Translations under genes and position numbers: made by a program
In this document: one piece after another, positions 17,842 to 27,289 of the stretch
Numbering within the stretch: the stretch's first letter is position 1
How the letters are laid out: every line of letters begins with the position of its first letter
Assembly (NCBI RefSeq): GCF_008312895.1
Contig: NZ_VSSP01000008.1
Coordinates: forward strand, 1 to 64,000
From: Luteimonas suaedae
GTDB lineage: Bacteria > Pseudomonadota > Gammaproteobacteria > Xanthomonadales > Xanthomonadaceae
Direction of reading: 5' to 3'
DNA: 64,000 nucleotides
Notes under the pieces: generated by a model
What the model was told of the DNA's origin: nothing
Databases searched by the model: none
What the model saw: the letters and a program-made list of their open reading frames with translations, nothing else

Positions 17842-18628
17842 TACCGCCGGCGCCCGCACGCGGTTGCTGGCGGCGATCGCATTGTGGGCAGTCTGCGTCT
17901 GGCTGTTGGCGCTGTTCGGCCTCGGCGGCCGGGTCCAGCCGTTGCCGGAGGATCCGGCCCTGCTGCAGCCGCTGCCGCAGGGCAGCGCCGGTGCCGAGGA
18001 GCGTCTCGGGCCGTTGTCGCAATACACCGAGATCGGCGAGCGCCCGCTGTTCGCCAGCGACCGTCGTCACCGCCCGTTCTTCCTCGAGCCGCAGGCCGAA
18101 GGCGAGGAGGGCCCCGGCGAGTTCGATGTCGTGCTCACCAGCGTGCTGATCACGCCGAACCTGCAGATGGCGATCGTGCAGCCGCGCGAGGGCGGCGAGC
18201 CGCTGCGGGTGAAGGTCGGAGAGTCGCCGCGCACCGCGCCGGCATGGTCGCTGCTCTCGGTCGCGCCGCGCAGCGCGGTGTTCGCCGGCCCCGAAGGTGA
18301 GCGCACGCTGGAGTTGCGCGTATTCGACGGCGTCGGCGGACAGCCGCCGACGCCGTTCACGCGCAGCGACGATCGCCAGGCGCGGCGCCTGCCGCCGCCG
18401 CCGCCCGTCACACCGGCGCGCCAGGTGCCGCCACCGCAGCCGCAATCCGGCGCCGCCGTCGCTGCCGCCGAAACCGCCGCCGCCGAAGCCGAAACAGCCG
18501 CCGAAGCCCAGGAGATCACCCCGGCCGCACAGGCCGACGCGATCCGCCAACGCATCGAAGCCCGCCGCGCGCGGCTGCGCCAGGAGGCGCAGCAGTCATC
18601 GCCGGCAGGTCAGCAGCAGAACCCGTAG
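17831..18628 (+). CDS. gspN: Type II secretion protein N (XpsN-like, GspC-related)
   Basis: Inner-membrane protein of 265 residues, positioned like XpsN between M and D. One N-terminal helix (LLAAIALWAVCVWLLALFGL) is followed by a periplasmic region with a GspC-like homology segment (FDVVLTSVLITPNLQMAIV, about 99-117), then a long Pro- and Ala-rich tail. In Xanthomonas XpsN is reported to connect the L-M pair with the secretin. GspC and GspN annotations overlap for this family, so the letter is less certain than the role. Confidence 0.85.
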   Translation: MHADTAGARTRLLAAIALWAVCVWLLALFGLGGRVQPLPEDPALLQPLPQGSAGAEERLGPLSQYTEIGERPLFASDRRHRPFFLEPQAEGEEGPGEFDVVLTSVLITPNLQMAIVQPREGGEPLRVKVGESPRTAPAWSLLSVAPRSAVFAGPEGERTLELRVFDGVGGQPPTPFTRSDDRQARRLPPPPPVTPARQVPPPQPQSGAAVAAAETAAAEAETAAEAQEITPAAQADAIRQRIEARRARLRQEAQQSSPAGQQQNP

Positions 18629-18638
18629 AGTGCATGCA

Positions 18639-20900
18639 ATGAAGCTTCCCAGTCCGATCAAGGCGGCGACCGCCGCTCTCCTCGCCACTCTGCTCGCCGC
18701 CTGTGCCACGGTGCCGGTACCGGACGTGCGCCGCGAGGGCGATCTGACGCGTTCGCCGCCCGATGGCGTGCAGGCCGAGCCGCTGGAAGACGACGGCCTG
18801 CCACAGCCGCAGATCCGCCGCGGCACCGGCCAGGTGATCAACCAGAGCGCGGCGGCCTCGCCGCCGCCCGGCATCGGCGGCACCAGCGGCTCGGCCCAGT
18901 TCAATTTCGAGGGCGAGTCGGTGCATGCGGTGGTCAAGGCGATCCTCGGCGACATGCTCGGGCAGAACTACGTGATCGCGCCGGAGGTGCAGGGCACGGT
19001 GACCCTGGGCACCCCCAAGCCGGTCAGCCCGGCGCAGGCGCTGAGCCTGCTGGAGATGGTGCTGGGCTGGAACAACGCGCGCATGATCTACAGCGACGGC
19101 CGCTACAACATCGTGCCCGCCGACGGCGCGGTGGCGACCGGCACGGTGGCGCCGCGCACCGGCACCGCCACCGGCGCCCGCGGCTTCGAGGCGCGCACCG
19201 TGCAGCTGCGCTACATCTCGGCCACCGAGATGGAGAAGGTGCTGGAGCCCTTCGCGCGCCCCGACGCGATCGTCGGCGTCGACAACGCGCGCAACGTGAT
19301 CACCATCTCCGGCAGCCGCTCCGAGCTCGAGAACTACCTGCGCACGATCGAGATCTTCGACGTCGACTGGCTGGCCGGCATGTCGGTCGGCGTGTTCCCG
19401 ATCGACTCAGGCAGCGCCACGCAGGTGGTTGGCGACCTGGAGAAGGTGTTCGGCGAGGACAGCGGCTCGCCGGTGGCCGGCATGTTCCGCTTCATGCCGC
19501 TGGAGGGCGCCAACGCGGTGATGGTGATCACCGCACAGCCGGCCTACCTGGACGAGATCCAGCGCTGGCTCGAGCGCATCGACAGCGCCGGCGGCGAGGC
19601 GAAGCTGTATTCCTACGAACTGAAATACGTCAAGGCCCTCGACCTGGCTGACCGTCTGGCCGAGGTGTTCGGTGCCGGCGGTGGCAGCCGCAGCGGCGGC
19701 GGCAGCGCCTCGCTGATGCCGGGCCTGGAGTCGACCCAGGTGCGCGGCAGCGGCGTCAGCGGGCGCGACAGCACGGTCCCGATCGGCGGCGACAGTGGCA
19801 ACGGGAGCGGAAGCCGCAGCCGCAGCCAAAGCCGCGGTGGCGGAACGGCCGGCGGCGGCAGCAGCGGCGGTCAGCTGCAACTCGGCGACAGCGGCCCCGG
19901 CTCGGGCAGCGTCACCCTCGAGGTCGACGGCAACCAGGTCGGCGTGTCGGCGGTCGAGGAGACCAATACCCTGCTGGTGCGCTCCACCGCGCAAGCGTGG
20001 AAATCGATCCGCGAAGTGGTCGAGCGCCTCGACGTGATGCCGATGCAGGTGCACATCGAGGCGCAGGTGGTCGAAGTCGCGCTGACCGACGAGCTGCGCT
20101 ATGGCGTCAACTGGTACATCGAGCGCGCGGCGACTGACAACGGTTTGCCCAGTCTGAGCCTGCGCGACAATCCGTCGCTGCCGAGAAGCTGGAGCACGTT
20201 GGCGGGAAGCATCGGTGGCGTCAGCGGAGGGGGTCTCTCCTGGACGCTGTTCAAGAACGATGCGGCTGCGATCATCACGGCCCTCGATGACGTGACCGAT
20301 TTGCGTCTGCTGCAGACGCCCTCGGTCTTCGTCCGCAACAATGCCGAGGCCGAGTTCAACGTCGGCAGCCGAATCCCGGTGTCGTCGGTGTCGATCAACC
20401 CTGTCGCTGGCAGCAACAATGCAATCAGCCAGGTGCAATACCTCGACACCGGCATCATCCTCAAGGTGCGCCCACGCGTGACCCAAGACGGCATGGTGTT
20501 CCTGGACATCGCACAGGAAGTGAGTTCCCCGCTTACGGATCCCGATGAAAACGGCAACGTGCGCATCGACACCCGCTACCTCAAGACCGAGGCGGCGGTG
20601 CAGACCGGCGAGACCGTGATGTTGGCGGGCCTCATCAGCGACGGCAATACCAACACCTCATTGGGTGTGCCCGGCCTGAGCCGGATTCCGATCATCGGCG
20701 GTCTGTTCGGACAGAAAGGACGCGTGAATAATCGTAACGAGGTGATCATCCTGCTGACGCCGACGATCGTACGCAGCCCGATGGAGGCGCGCCGATTGAC
20801 CGACGAGTACAGCCGCCGCTTCCGCGTCATGGAGCCGCTGCACAAGAAGGAGGCGGCCGAAGCGAAACGTGCGGCCGAGGCGGCAGCGAGCTCCGAATGA
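18639..20900 (+). CDS. gspD: Secretin GspD (lipoprotein, XpsD-like)
   Basis: Outer-membrane secretin, 753 residues. A lipobox (LLAAC, Cys22) marks it as a lipoprotein, as in XpsD. The N0 domain (about 85-160) and N1-N3 repeats follow. A Gly/Ser-rich linker (about 348-426) precedes the secretin core (about 430-715), which carries the conserved VPGLSRIPIIGGLFG segment. A charged Lys/Glu/Ala-rich tail ends the protein. It closes the H-to-D operon. Confidence 0.95.
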   Translation: MKLPSPIKAATAALLATLLAACATVPVPDVRREGDLTRSPPDGVQAEPLEDDGLPQPQIRRGTGQVINQSAAASPPPGIGGTSGSAQFNFEGESVHAVVKAILGDMLGQNYVIAPEVQGTVTLGTPKPVSPAQALSLLEMVLGWNNARMIYSDGRYNIVPADGAVATGTVAPRTGTATGARGFEARTVQLRYISATEMEKVLEPFARPDAIVGVDNARNVITISGSRSELENYLRTIEIFDVDWLAGMSVGVFPIDSGSATQVVGDLEKVFGEDSGSPVAGMFRFMPLEGANAVMVITAQPAYLDEIQRWLERIDSAGGEAKLYSYELKYVKALDLADRLAEVFGAGGGSRSGGGSASLMPGLESTQVRGSGVSGRDSTVPIGGDSGNGSGSRSRSQSRGGGTAGGGSSGGQLQLGDSGPGSGSVTLEVDGNQVGVSAVEETNTLLVRSTAQAWKSIREVVERLDVMPMQVHIEAQVVEVALTDELRYGVNWYIERAATDNGLPSLSLRDNPSLPRSWSTLAGSIGGVSGGGLSWTLFKNDAAAIITALDDVTDLRLLQTPSVFVRNNAEAEFNVGSRIPVSSVSINPVAGSNNAISQVQYLDTGIILKVRPRVTQDGMVFLDIAQEVSSPLTDPDENGNVRIDTRYLKTEAAVQTGETVMLAGLISDGNTNTSLGVPGLSRIPIIGGLFGQKGRVNNRNEVIILLTPTIVRSPMEARRLTDEYSRRFRVMEPLHKKEAAEAKRAAEAAASSE

Positions 20901-20918
20901 GCACGGACGCACCGGCGC

Positions 20919-21884
20919 ATGGCTGACCTGCCGGTCGTACTGCTGCCGCTCGGCGCCGACGACGACGCGCTCGATGCCTGCCTGGCGGCGCTCGATGCCG
21001 GCACCCCGGTCGGCACTCGCGTCTGGCTCGCCGACGACGCCCGCGCCGGGCCACGCGGACTGGCGATCGTCGAGCGCTGGCTGGCGAGCACGCCGTTGCG
21101 TGCCGACTACAGTCGGCGCCAGCGCGGCATCGGCGAGGTCGCGCACCTGGACGAGGCACTGACCGCCTGCGGCGATGCCGACGTGCTGGTGCTCGCACCC
21201 GACGCGATTCCGGCGCCGGGCTGGGCCGCGGCGCTGGTCGCCTGCTTCGCCCGCGACGCCTCGATCGCCACCGCCACGCCCTGGTGCAATGCCGGCGAGA
21301 GCGCGGCTTGGCCGCGGATCGGCGAGATCTCGCCGATCCCGGAGGATCTCGACCGCCTCGCCCGCGCCTGCGATGCGCTGCCGCCGCTGCATCCGGAACT
21401 GCCGGCGGCGGTCGGACACGCCGTGCTGCTGCGCGGCAGTGCCCGGCGCAAGGCCGGCGGCCTGGACGCCAGCAGCTACGTGTCGTGGTACGCGGCGCTG
21501 ATCGACCTGTCGCTGCGCCTGTCCGGCCTGGGCTGGCGCAACGCGTTGTGCGAGACCGCGTTCGTCGCCCGTGGCGGCGAGGGCGGCCCGGGCGAGGGCG
21601 ACATGGAGGCGCTGGCCGCACGCTGGCCGGACTGGCATGCACGGCTGGCGAATTTCCTGATGCGCGATCCGCTGGGTGACTGTCGTGAGCAGCTGTCGCG
21701 CGACTGCGCGCGGCTGGAGACACGTCCGCCGCAGCATGAGCTGTTTCCCTCCGCGCCGGACGCGCGCGATACCCCGTCGAAGACGTCGTGTGCGGTGGCC
21801 GCAGCCCGACAGGAACCGCCGCCATCCACCGGCCCGGACGACGGCGCCGTCGCCACCACGCCCGCGGAACCGCGTAGGCGATGA
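20919..21884 (+). CDS. GT2-like glycosyltransferase
   Basis: Probable GT-A fold glycosyltransferase of 321 residues, lying 18 bp after gspD. The first 240 residues follow the GT2 pattern (nucleotide-binding start, then DVLVLAPDAIPAPGW where a DXD motif is expected), but the DXD is replaced by APD. The last 60 residues are Pro/Ala-rich and disordered. With the next gene it may build a surface glycan. Donor and acceptor cannot be told. It could be catalytically altered. Confidence 0.6.
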   Translation: MADLPVVLLPLGADDDALDACLAALDAGTPVGTRVWLADDARAGPRGLAIVERWLASTPLRADYSRRQRGIGEVAHLDEALTACGDADVLVLAPDAIPAPGWAAALVACFARDASIATATPWCNAGESAAWPRIGEISPIPEDLDRLARACDALPPLHPELPAAVGHAVLLRGSARRKAGGLDASSYVSWYAALIDLSLRLSGLGWRNALCETAFVARGGEGGPGEGDMEALAARWPDWHARLANFLMRDPLGDCREQLSRDCARLETRPPQHELFPSAPDARDTPSKTSCAVAAARQEPPPSTGPDDGAVATTPAEPRRR

Positions 21885-21894
21885 GGCGCCGACC

Positions 21895-22752
21895 ATGAGT
21901 GTTCCGGCCCGCGACGGCATTGCCGCCGTCGTCGTCACCTACCGCAGCGCCTCGACCATCGACGACTGCCTGCAACGGCTGCGCGCGGCCGACGGCGTGG
22001 TCCAGATCCGCGTGGTCGACAACGATTCCCGCGATGGCACCCTGGCGATCGTGCAGCGTCATGCCGCCGCCGACCCGCGCCTGCGCTTCATCGCCAATCC
22101 CGACAATCCGGGCTTCGGCGTGGCCTGCAACCAGGGTGCGCGCGCCTGCGATGCGCCGTGGCTCGCCTTCGTCAATCCCGACTGCCTGCCGGCTCCTGAT
22201 GCGCTGGCGCGCCTGCGCGTGCATGCGCAGGCGTCCGCGGGCGAGGCCCTGCTGGGCGCCGACCTGGTCGACGAGGCCGGCATGCGCGACGGCGCCGCGC
22301 GCCGCCGCGATCCCGATTTCGGTGCCATGCTGCTGACCGCTTCGGCACGCGCGCTCGATGTTGCGGTGGATCCGGCGCAACCGTTGCAGCCGGTCGACGC
22401 GGTCTCGGGTGCGCTGATGCTGCTGCCGCGCGCGCTGTTCGAGCGCATCGGCGGTTTCGACGAGGACTATCGCCTGCATGCCGAAGACCTTGACCTGTGC
22501 CGGCGCGCCCGCCGGGCCGGCGCGCATGTCGCCGTCGCCAATGACGTCCGCGTGCTGCACGTGCGCGGCGTCTCCAGCGGTTCCCGGCCGCTGTTCGTCG
22601 AATGGCACAAGCACCGTGGCCTGGCGCGCTACTTCCGCAAGTTCGAGGCGCCGCGACGCGGGTTGCCGGTGCGCGTCGGGGTCTACGCGATGATCTGGCT
22701 CCGCTTCCCGTTCGCGGTCCTGCGTGCCGTCGGCCGCGCCATCGCTCCTTAG
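21895..22752 (+). CDS. GT2 glycosyltransferase (rhamnosyltransferase-like)
   Basis: Family-2 glycosyltransferase of 285 residues. It shows the N-terminal VVVTYRSASTIDDCL, VVDNDSRDGT, NPDNPGFGVACNQGA and FVNPDC motifs and the later GGFDEDYRLHAEDLDLCRRA of the WbbL/rhamnosyltransferase type. A C-terminal basic amphipathic segment could bind membrane. The start at 21895 is 10 bp after the previous GT, so the two are co-transcribed. Likely role: adding a sugar to a lipid-linked or surface polysaccharide. Confidence 0.82.
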   Translation: MSVPARDGIAAVVVTYRSASTIDDCLQRLRAADGVVQIRVVDNDSRDGTLAIVQRHAAADPRLRFIANPDNPGFGVACNQGARACDAPWLAFVNPDCLPAPDALARLRVHAQASAGEALLGADLVDEAGMRDGAARRRDPDFGAMLLTASARALDVAVDPAQPLQPVDAVSGALMLLPRALFERIGGFDEDYRLHAEDLDLCRRARRAGAHVAVANDVRVLHVRGVSSGSRPLFVEWHKHRGLARYFRKFEAPRRGLPVRVGVYAMIWLRFPFAVLRAVGRAIAP

Positions 22753-22979
22753 AAGCACGTGGCGCGGGCGATGCCCGCATGACGGCGAACGGCGTCAGCG
22801 AGGCCGTCCGATGGCGCCGGGCAGGGGCGCGCTGCGTGGCCGAACTTACGCGGAAAATGGTGGTGCAACGCACAACATCCGGCTCCGGGCCCGTTATCGG
22901 CAGCGCCGGCAAGGCCGGCCCGTCGAAGCGGCGGCCTGACTCTGGCCGCCGCCCCGCCGTGCGCTGCGGTGGGTTTCGA

Positions 22980-22993
22980 TGCTACCGGTATCA
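22980..22993. promoter_or_regulatory. LacI-type operator candidate O1
   Basis: TGCTACCGGTATCA fits the LacI-family pattern TGNNANCGNTNNCA and is symmetric at 12 of 14 positions. It is the first of three such sites upstream of the TonB receptor. Confidence 0.5.
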
Positions 22994-23165
22994 ATGGCGC
23001 CGTTACGAGCTTTGCGCCCGTGCAGCCGGCCGCCGCTAACCGGCGCTCGCCGGGGGATTTCGGGCGCTCGACGCCTGCGTTGCAGCGACGGGTCGGCGGT
23101 GCGAGGCCGTTGCGTCTGTAACCGAACGGCGGTCGCGGCGGCTCATTCTGGACAAACAAAAAGAG

Positions 23166-23185
23166 AAGTGTTAGCGGTAACACTT
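23166..23185. promoter_or_regulatory. LacI-type operator candidate O2
   Basis: Perfect 8-bp arms (AAGTGTTA and TAACACTT) flank GCGG. The central 14 bp, TGTTAGCGGTAACA, match the LacI-family pattern. This is the strongest of the three sites and lies about 60 bp ahead of a short ORF with a strong ribosome site. Confidence 0.68.
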
Positions 23186-23245
23186 GGCAGCGTTGTCATC
23201 ATCGGTATGAGCGATGCGACGTCTGCCCGGTTCAAGGAGGGAGGC

Positions 23246-23383
23246 ATGTCCAGGAAGTGCGCGAGGGAATCGACGCGGTCCGACGCGGACGAGGGTTCGG
23301 GCAATGGGGTCGGCCCGGCCCGGGGCAACATTGTCCGGTGCCAGCGCGCGGCCGGCGCGGCGCGCGTTCCGGCCTGCGCCTGA
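23246..23383 (+). CDS. Short ORF 1 (45 aa), unknown
   Basis: ATG preceded by AAGGAGGGAGGC, an almost ideal ribosome site, gives a 45-residue basic, Arg/Ala-rich peptide (starts MSRKCAREST). No family recognised. It lies 60 bp after operator O2. It could be a leader peptide, a small protein or a remnant of a lost gene start. Codon composition does not settle whether it is translated. Confidence 0.3.
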   Translation: MSRKCARESTRSDADEGSGNGVGPARGNIVRCQRAAGAARVPACA

Positions 23384-23457
23384 GGATCGGCGCCGCCCGC
23401 GGGCGAGGCGGTCGGACGCTTGGCGAACATGATCCGAAGGGGGCTTCCGCACGTAAT

Positions 23458-23471
23458 TGACAGCGCTATCA
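23458..23471. promoter_or_regulatory. LacI-type operator candidate O3 overlapping TTGACA
   Basis: TGACAGCGCTATCA fits TGNNANCGNTNNCA and is symmetric at 12 of 14 positions. It overlaps a TTGACA hexamer (23457-23462) that could be a -35 box, which would suit repression. I see no matching -10. Confidence 0.6.
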
Positions 23472-23516
23472 GGGCCGGGCCACGGGATCCGGTTCGACGC
23501 AAAAAGGAGGGAGACG

Positions 23517-23687
23517 ATGCAATACCTACGACAAGAATGGCTCGAACCCGGCCCGTCGGCTGCGACGCCGGGCCGGCATGGACGTCCGAAGCCGAGGCGG
23601 CGCAACGCCATGCCCGATCCACCGACTGGCCGGTTCGGCGCGGCCGGACCTTCGATCGACCCGCATCCGCTCCCGCGTCTCTCGTGA
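23517..23687 (+). CDS. Short ORF 2 (56 aa), unknown
   Basis: ATG with a perfect AAGGAGG ribosome site 6 nt upstream gives a 56-residue Pro/Arg-rich peptide (starts MQYLRQEWLEPG). No family recognised. It lies 46 bp after operator O3, repeating the operator, ribosome site, short ORF layout of ORF 1. It may be a leader peptide or a relic. Confidence 0.32.
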   Translation: MQYLRQEWLEPGPSAATPGRHGRPKPRRRNAMPDPPTGRFGAAGPSIDPHPLPRLS

Positions 23688-23867
23688 GTTCGCGGTCAGT
23701 GCGCCGCTGCGCCCCCGGGGCAGTCGCGATGCGTCGGTATCTCAAGACCAGCGATGCGATTTGCCGGGATCCCGGATCCGGCAGTCGGTGCCGCTGAAAG
23801 GTCGCCGCAAAAGCGGGCACTCGATGCGCACACCCATCCATCCATCAGCCAGGAATCAGGCACGCCC

Positions 23868-26800
23868 ATGAATGACGACAAGTTCAAGCGATTCAAGTCG
23901 AAGGCTCTGTTCACCATCGTCGGCGGCGCGATCATCATCAATCCCGCCTTCGCGCAGGAACCCCAGGACACCCAGGGCATCCAGGACGCGCAGGCACGGA
24001 GCGAACCGGATGCGACCACGCTCGATGCGGTGACCGTCGTCGGCATCCGCAACAGCCTCGAGCACGCCATGAACATCAAGCGCGACGCCACCGGCATCGT
24101 CGACGCGATCAGTGCCGAGGACATCGGCAAGTTTCCGGACACCAATCTCGCCGAATCGTTGCAGCGCATCACCGGCATCTCGATCGAGCGCCGCGACGGC
24201 GAGGGCGCGACGGTCACCGCGCGCGGCTTCGGTCCCGAATACAACCTCATCACGCTCAACGGCCGCCAGATCCCAGGCGCCGACGGCTTCAGCAGCGGCG
24301 GCCTGGAAATCGGTGGCGTCGGCGCCGGCACGCGTGGCTTCAACTTCGCGCAGCTGGCCTCCGATGCGATCAGTGGCGTCACCGTGTACAAGACCGGCCG
24401 CGCCCACACGCCAAGCGGCGGCATCGGCGCCACCATCGACATCCTGACCGACCGCCCTTTCAACCACGATGGCGTGGTCGCGAATGTCGGCGCCAAGGCC
24501 GTGATGGACGAGTCGGCGCTGTTCCACAACGGCGCCACCCCCGAGCTGTCCGGCATCTTCAGCTACACCAATCCGGACAAGACCTGGGGCATCGGCGTGA
24601 ACGGCAGCTACCAGAAGCGTCACGGCGGCTCGGTGCAGGCGACCGAGAATGGCTGGAACGTCGCCCGCTGGACCGGCGCCGACGGCAAGCTGCGCCCGGG
24701 TGCCGTCGTCGAGAACGCGCCGGAGATCGGCCAGCTCTACAGCATGCCAAACGACCTGCGCTATGCGTTCTCAGACTTCGAGCGCGAGCGCGTCAACGGC
24801 CAGGCGGTGCTGCAGTTCGCCCCGACCGACGCCTTCACCTTCACCCTGGACTACACCTACTCGACCAACGAGATTTCCCAGTTCCGCGGCGAGCAGACCA
24901 TGTGGCTGCAGAACAGCCTCAGCCATGTCACCTTCGACGGGAACGACCAGGTCGCCACGCCGGTCTACATCCGTGACATCACCGGCAGCGCCAAGGATTT
25001 CGGCTTCGAGCAGCAGCGCGACGAACAGAAGTACAAGCTGGGGTCGCTGGGCTTCAACGCGCGCTGGGACGTCAACGACCGCTTCAACCTGACCTTCGAT
25101 GCGCACAACACCAAGGTCGACAGCCGCCCGAACGATCCGGTCACCGGCGGCAGCTCCACCGCCTTCAGCCTCGCGGGGCTCGCCCCGAATCGCGAGACCA
25201 ACAACTGGACACAGGAGTACTGGTTCAACAGCGGCCTGCCGATCATGGCGCGCACGCTCTTCCCGAGCACCGCCGACGCGGTGGCCAACACCAATGGCGT
25301 GCTCAATCCGGACTTCCCCCCGGAGCAATTGGGCACCCAGATCATGCGCATCTGGTCGACCCGCCAGGACTCCGAGGTCAAGCAGGCGCGCATCGACGGT
25401 GAACTGTTTTTCGACAGTGGCCGCTTCCAGTTCGGCATCGAGTCCTCGGATGTGTCGATGCGGCGCCTGACCGTGGACGGTCATGGCCACCTGATGACCC
25501 TGGGCAACTGGGGCGTGGACGACGTCGGCCAGGCGCCGGGCATGGCCGAGCTGCTGAGGACGATCAACATCGGCGGACTGTTCAATGACTTCAGCGCCAA
25601 CGGCTCGCCCACGGGGGCGTGGTGGGGCGACGCCAGCGCGCTGGCGCAGTGGGCGGAGAATGCGTGCGCCAACGGCACCGCGCCGGCGGTGTGGCCGGAT
25701 TGCGACAGCATCAGCTCCCGTGTGCGCACGACCTATGACAACGACAACCTGGTCGAAGAAAAGACGAACGCGGTCTACGTCCAATGGGACCAGGACTTCA
25801 CGCTCGGCAGCATGCCGGCCAATGCCGTCGTCGGCCTGCGTTACGAGAAGACCGATCTGACCTCGACTTCGGTCATCCAGGTGCCCAGCGCCATCAACTG
25901 GATGTCCAACAACGACTTCGGCTACGTTTTCTCGGATGAAGCGATGCCGTTCTCCGAGGAACACAGCTACAACTACCTGCTGCCGAACCTCGACTTCAGC
26001 ATTGACCTGACCGACGACATCAAGGGCCGCGTATCGGCGAGCAAGACCATAGCCCGCCCGCCGTACGGCAATCTGTACGCGGGTCCCACCGCGGGCGGTC
26101 CCAGCGGCTCGGTCCTGTTCGGCGAGCAGTTCCGCGCGACCGGCAGCGCGCAGACCCCGACGCTGTCGCCGCTGGAGTCGAAGAACTTCGACCTCGGCGC
26201 CGAGTGGTACTTCGCGCCGTCCAGCTTCATCGGCGTGACCTACTGGCGCAAGAAGGTCGACAACTTCATCGGCAACACGGTGGTGCGCGAGAACCTGTAC
26301 GGCATCACCGACCCGACCTCCGGGCCTGACGCACAGGCGGCACTGGCGTTCATCGAAAGCCAGGCATGTATCGACCAGGTGAACGCGGCCGGCAACAACG
26401 CGAGCGAAGGCTGCGCCGGCAACTACACCACGTTGTTCACCGCGTTGGCGATGCTGCGCAACGAAGCGGCGACTGGCGGCCTGGCGGCCTACGACGGCAG
26501 CAATACCCAGCAGATCAGCATGGAAAGCCGTTTCGACATCTTCGGCGAAGCCGACGACCCGCTGTACATGTATGACGTCAATCGCCCGGCGAACCAGCGC
26601 GAGGCCACGCTCGATGGCTGGGAGATCGGCGGGCAGTATTTCTTTGGCGACAGCGGCTTCGGCATCCTGGCCAACTACACCATCGTCAAAGGCGACGTGG
26701 GGATCGACCGTGCGGCCGACCCTGGCACGGACGTGTTCGCACTGACGGGCCTGAGCGACACCGCCAATGCCGTGCTGATGTACGAAAAGTACGGCTGGTC

Positions 26801-27065
26801 GGCCCGCCTGGCCTGGAACTGGCGCGACGAGTACCTGCTGGCGGCGAACCAGAACGCCAACAACCGCAATCCATACTTCGTCGAGGAGTACCACCAGATC
26901 GACCTTTCCGTGTCGTACGACTTCAGCGACAACCTCTCGGTGTTGCTGGAAGCGATCAACCTGACCGGCGAGGACGTCCGCTGGAGCGCCCGATCGCACA
27001 ACCAGATGGTCCGTCTGGTGGATCAGTCGCCGCGCTACATGATGGGTCTCCGCTACAAGTTCTGA
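23868..27065 (+). CDS. TonB-dependent outer-membrane receptor
   Basis: Outer-membrane active transporter of 1065 residues, energised by TonB. Signal peptide 1-29 (ending NPAFA|Q), TonB-box-like TLDAVTVVGI (51-60), plug domain (about 70-185, with SLQRITGISIERRDGEGATV and VTARGF), then a 22-strand barrel ending in the terminal aromatic YKF. The length and plug type match the large receptors of Xanthomonas and Caulobacter that import plant or algal glycans, usually under LacI control. The start at 23868 was chosen for its signal peptide. The following four genes form its usual cluster. Confidence 0.94.
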   Translation: MNDDKFKRFKSKALFTIVGGAIIINPAFAQEPQDTQGIQDAQARSEPDATTLDAVTVVGIRNSLEHAMNIKRDATGIVDAISAEDIGKFPDTNLAESLQRITGISIERRDGEGATVTARGFGPEYNLITLNGRQIPGADGFSSGGLEIGGVGAGTRGFNFAQLASDAISGVTVYKTGRAHTPSGGIGATIDILTDRPFNHDGVVANVGAKAVMDESALFHNGATPELSGIFSYTNPDKTWGIGVNGSYQKRHGGSVQATENGWNVARWTGADGKLRPGAVVENAPEIGQLYSMPNDLRYAFSDFERERVNGQAVLQFAPTDAFTFTLDYTYSTNEISQFRGEQTMWLQNSLSHVTFDGNDQVATPVYIRDITGSAKDFGFEQQRDEQKYKLGSLGFNARWDVNDRFNLTFDAHNTKVDSRPNDPVTGGSSTAFSLAGLAPNRETNNWTQEYWFNSGLPIMARTLFPSTADAVANTNGVLNPDFPPEQLGTQIMRIWSTRQDSEVKQARIDGELFFDSGRFQFGIESSDVSMRRLTVDGHGHLMTLGNWGVDDVGQAPGMAELLRTINIGGLFNDFSANGSPTGAWWGDASALAQWAENACANGTAPAVWPDCDSISSRVRTTYDNDNLVEEKTNAVYVQWDQDFTLGSMPANAVVGLRYEKTDLTSTSVIQVPSAINWMSNNDFGYVFSDEAMPFSEEHSYNYLLPNLDFSIDLTDDIKGRVSASKTIARPPYGNLYAGPTAGGPSGSVLFGEQFRATGSAQTPTLSPLESKNFDLGAEWYFAPSSFIGVTYWRKKVDNFIGNTVVRENLYGITDPTSGPDAQAALAFIESQACIDQVNAAGNNASEGCAGNYTTLFTALAMLRNEAATGGLAAYDGSNTQQISMESRFDIFGEADDPLYMYDVNRPANQREATLDGWEIGGQYFFGDSGFGILANYTIVKGDVGIDRAADPGTDVFALTGLSDTANAVLMYEKYGWSARLAWNWRDEYLLAANQNANNRNPYFVEEYHQIDLSVSYDFSDNLSVLLEAINLTGEDVRWSARSHNQMVRLVDQSPRYMMGLRYKF

Positions 27066-27094
27066 TCCCGCCCAGGCCAGTGTGCGGGCATGGG

Positions 27095-27127
27095 CCGGTA
27101 CCGCCGCAGTGGAAGCGGCGGTACCGG
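27095..27127 (+). promoter_or_regulatory. Intercistronic hairpin after the TonB receptor
   Basis: A perfect 13-bp stem (27095-27107 with 27115-27127) and a 7-nt loop lie 30 bp after the receptor stop. No T-run follows, so it may stabilise the receptor mRNA or attenuate readthrough into the SapC gene rather than terminate. Confidence 0.6.
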
Positions 27128-27289
27128 TCGTCCTCCCCGGATGGCCGGGAAGGGAATCGGGGCCCGGCCATGCCGGGCATCGAATTCCCCACTGCGGAAC
27201 GCAAGGGCTCGCCTTGCGATGTCTGCGCCATTCCGGAATATCTGGCATCGTGGGCGGGGCCGTGCGTCCGCTCTCTCGACGGAATCGAA

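Larger units (their letters stand above)
22753..23867. other. 1.1-kb regulatory region upstream of the TonB receptor
   Basis: No conserved gene was recognised. The region contains three 14-bp LacI-type operator candidates and two short ORFs with strong ribosome sites, listed separately. The length and multiple operators suggest a complex promoter for the receptor operon. Confidence 0.6.

Noticed and set aside
23457-23485. TTGACA as a -35 of a canonical promoter
   Set aside because: No -10-like hexamer lies 15-19 bp downstream. The sequence is better explained as part of operator O3.
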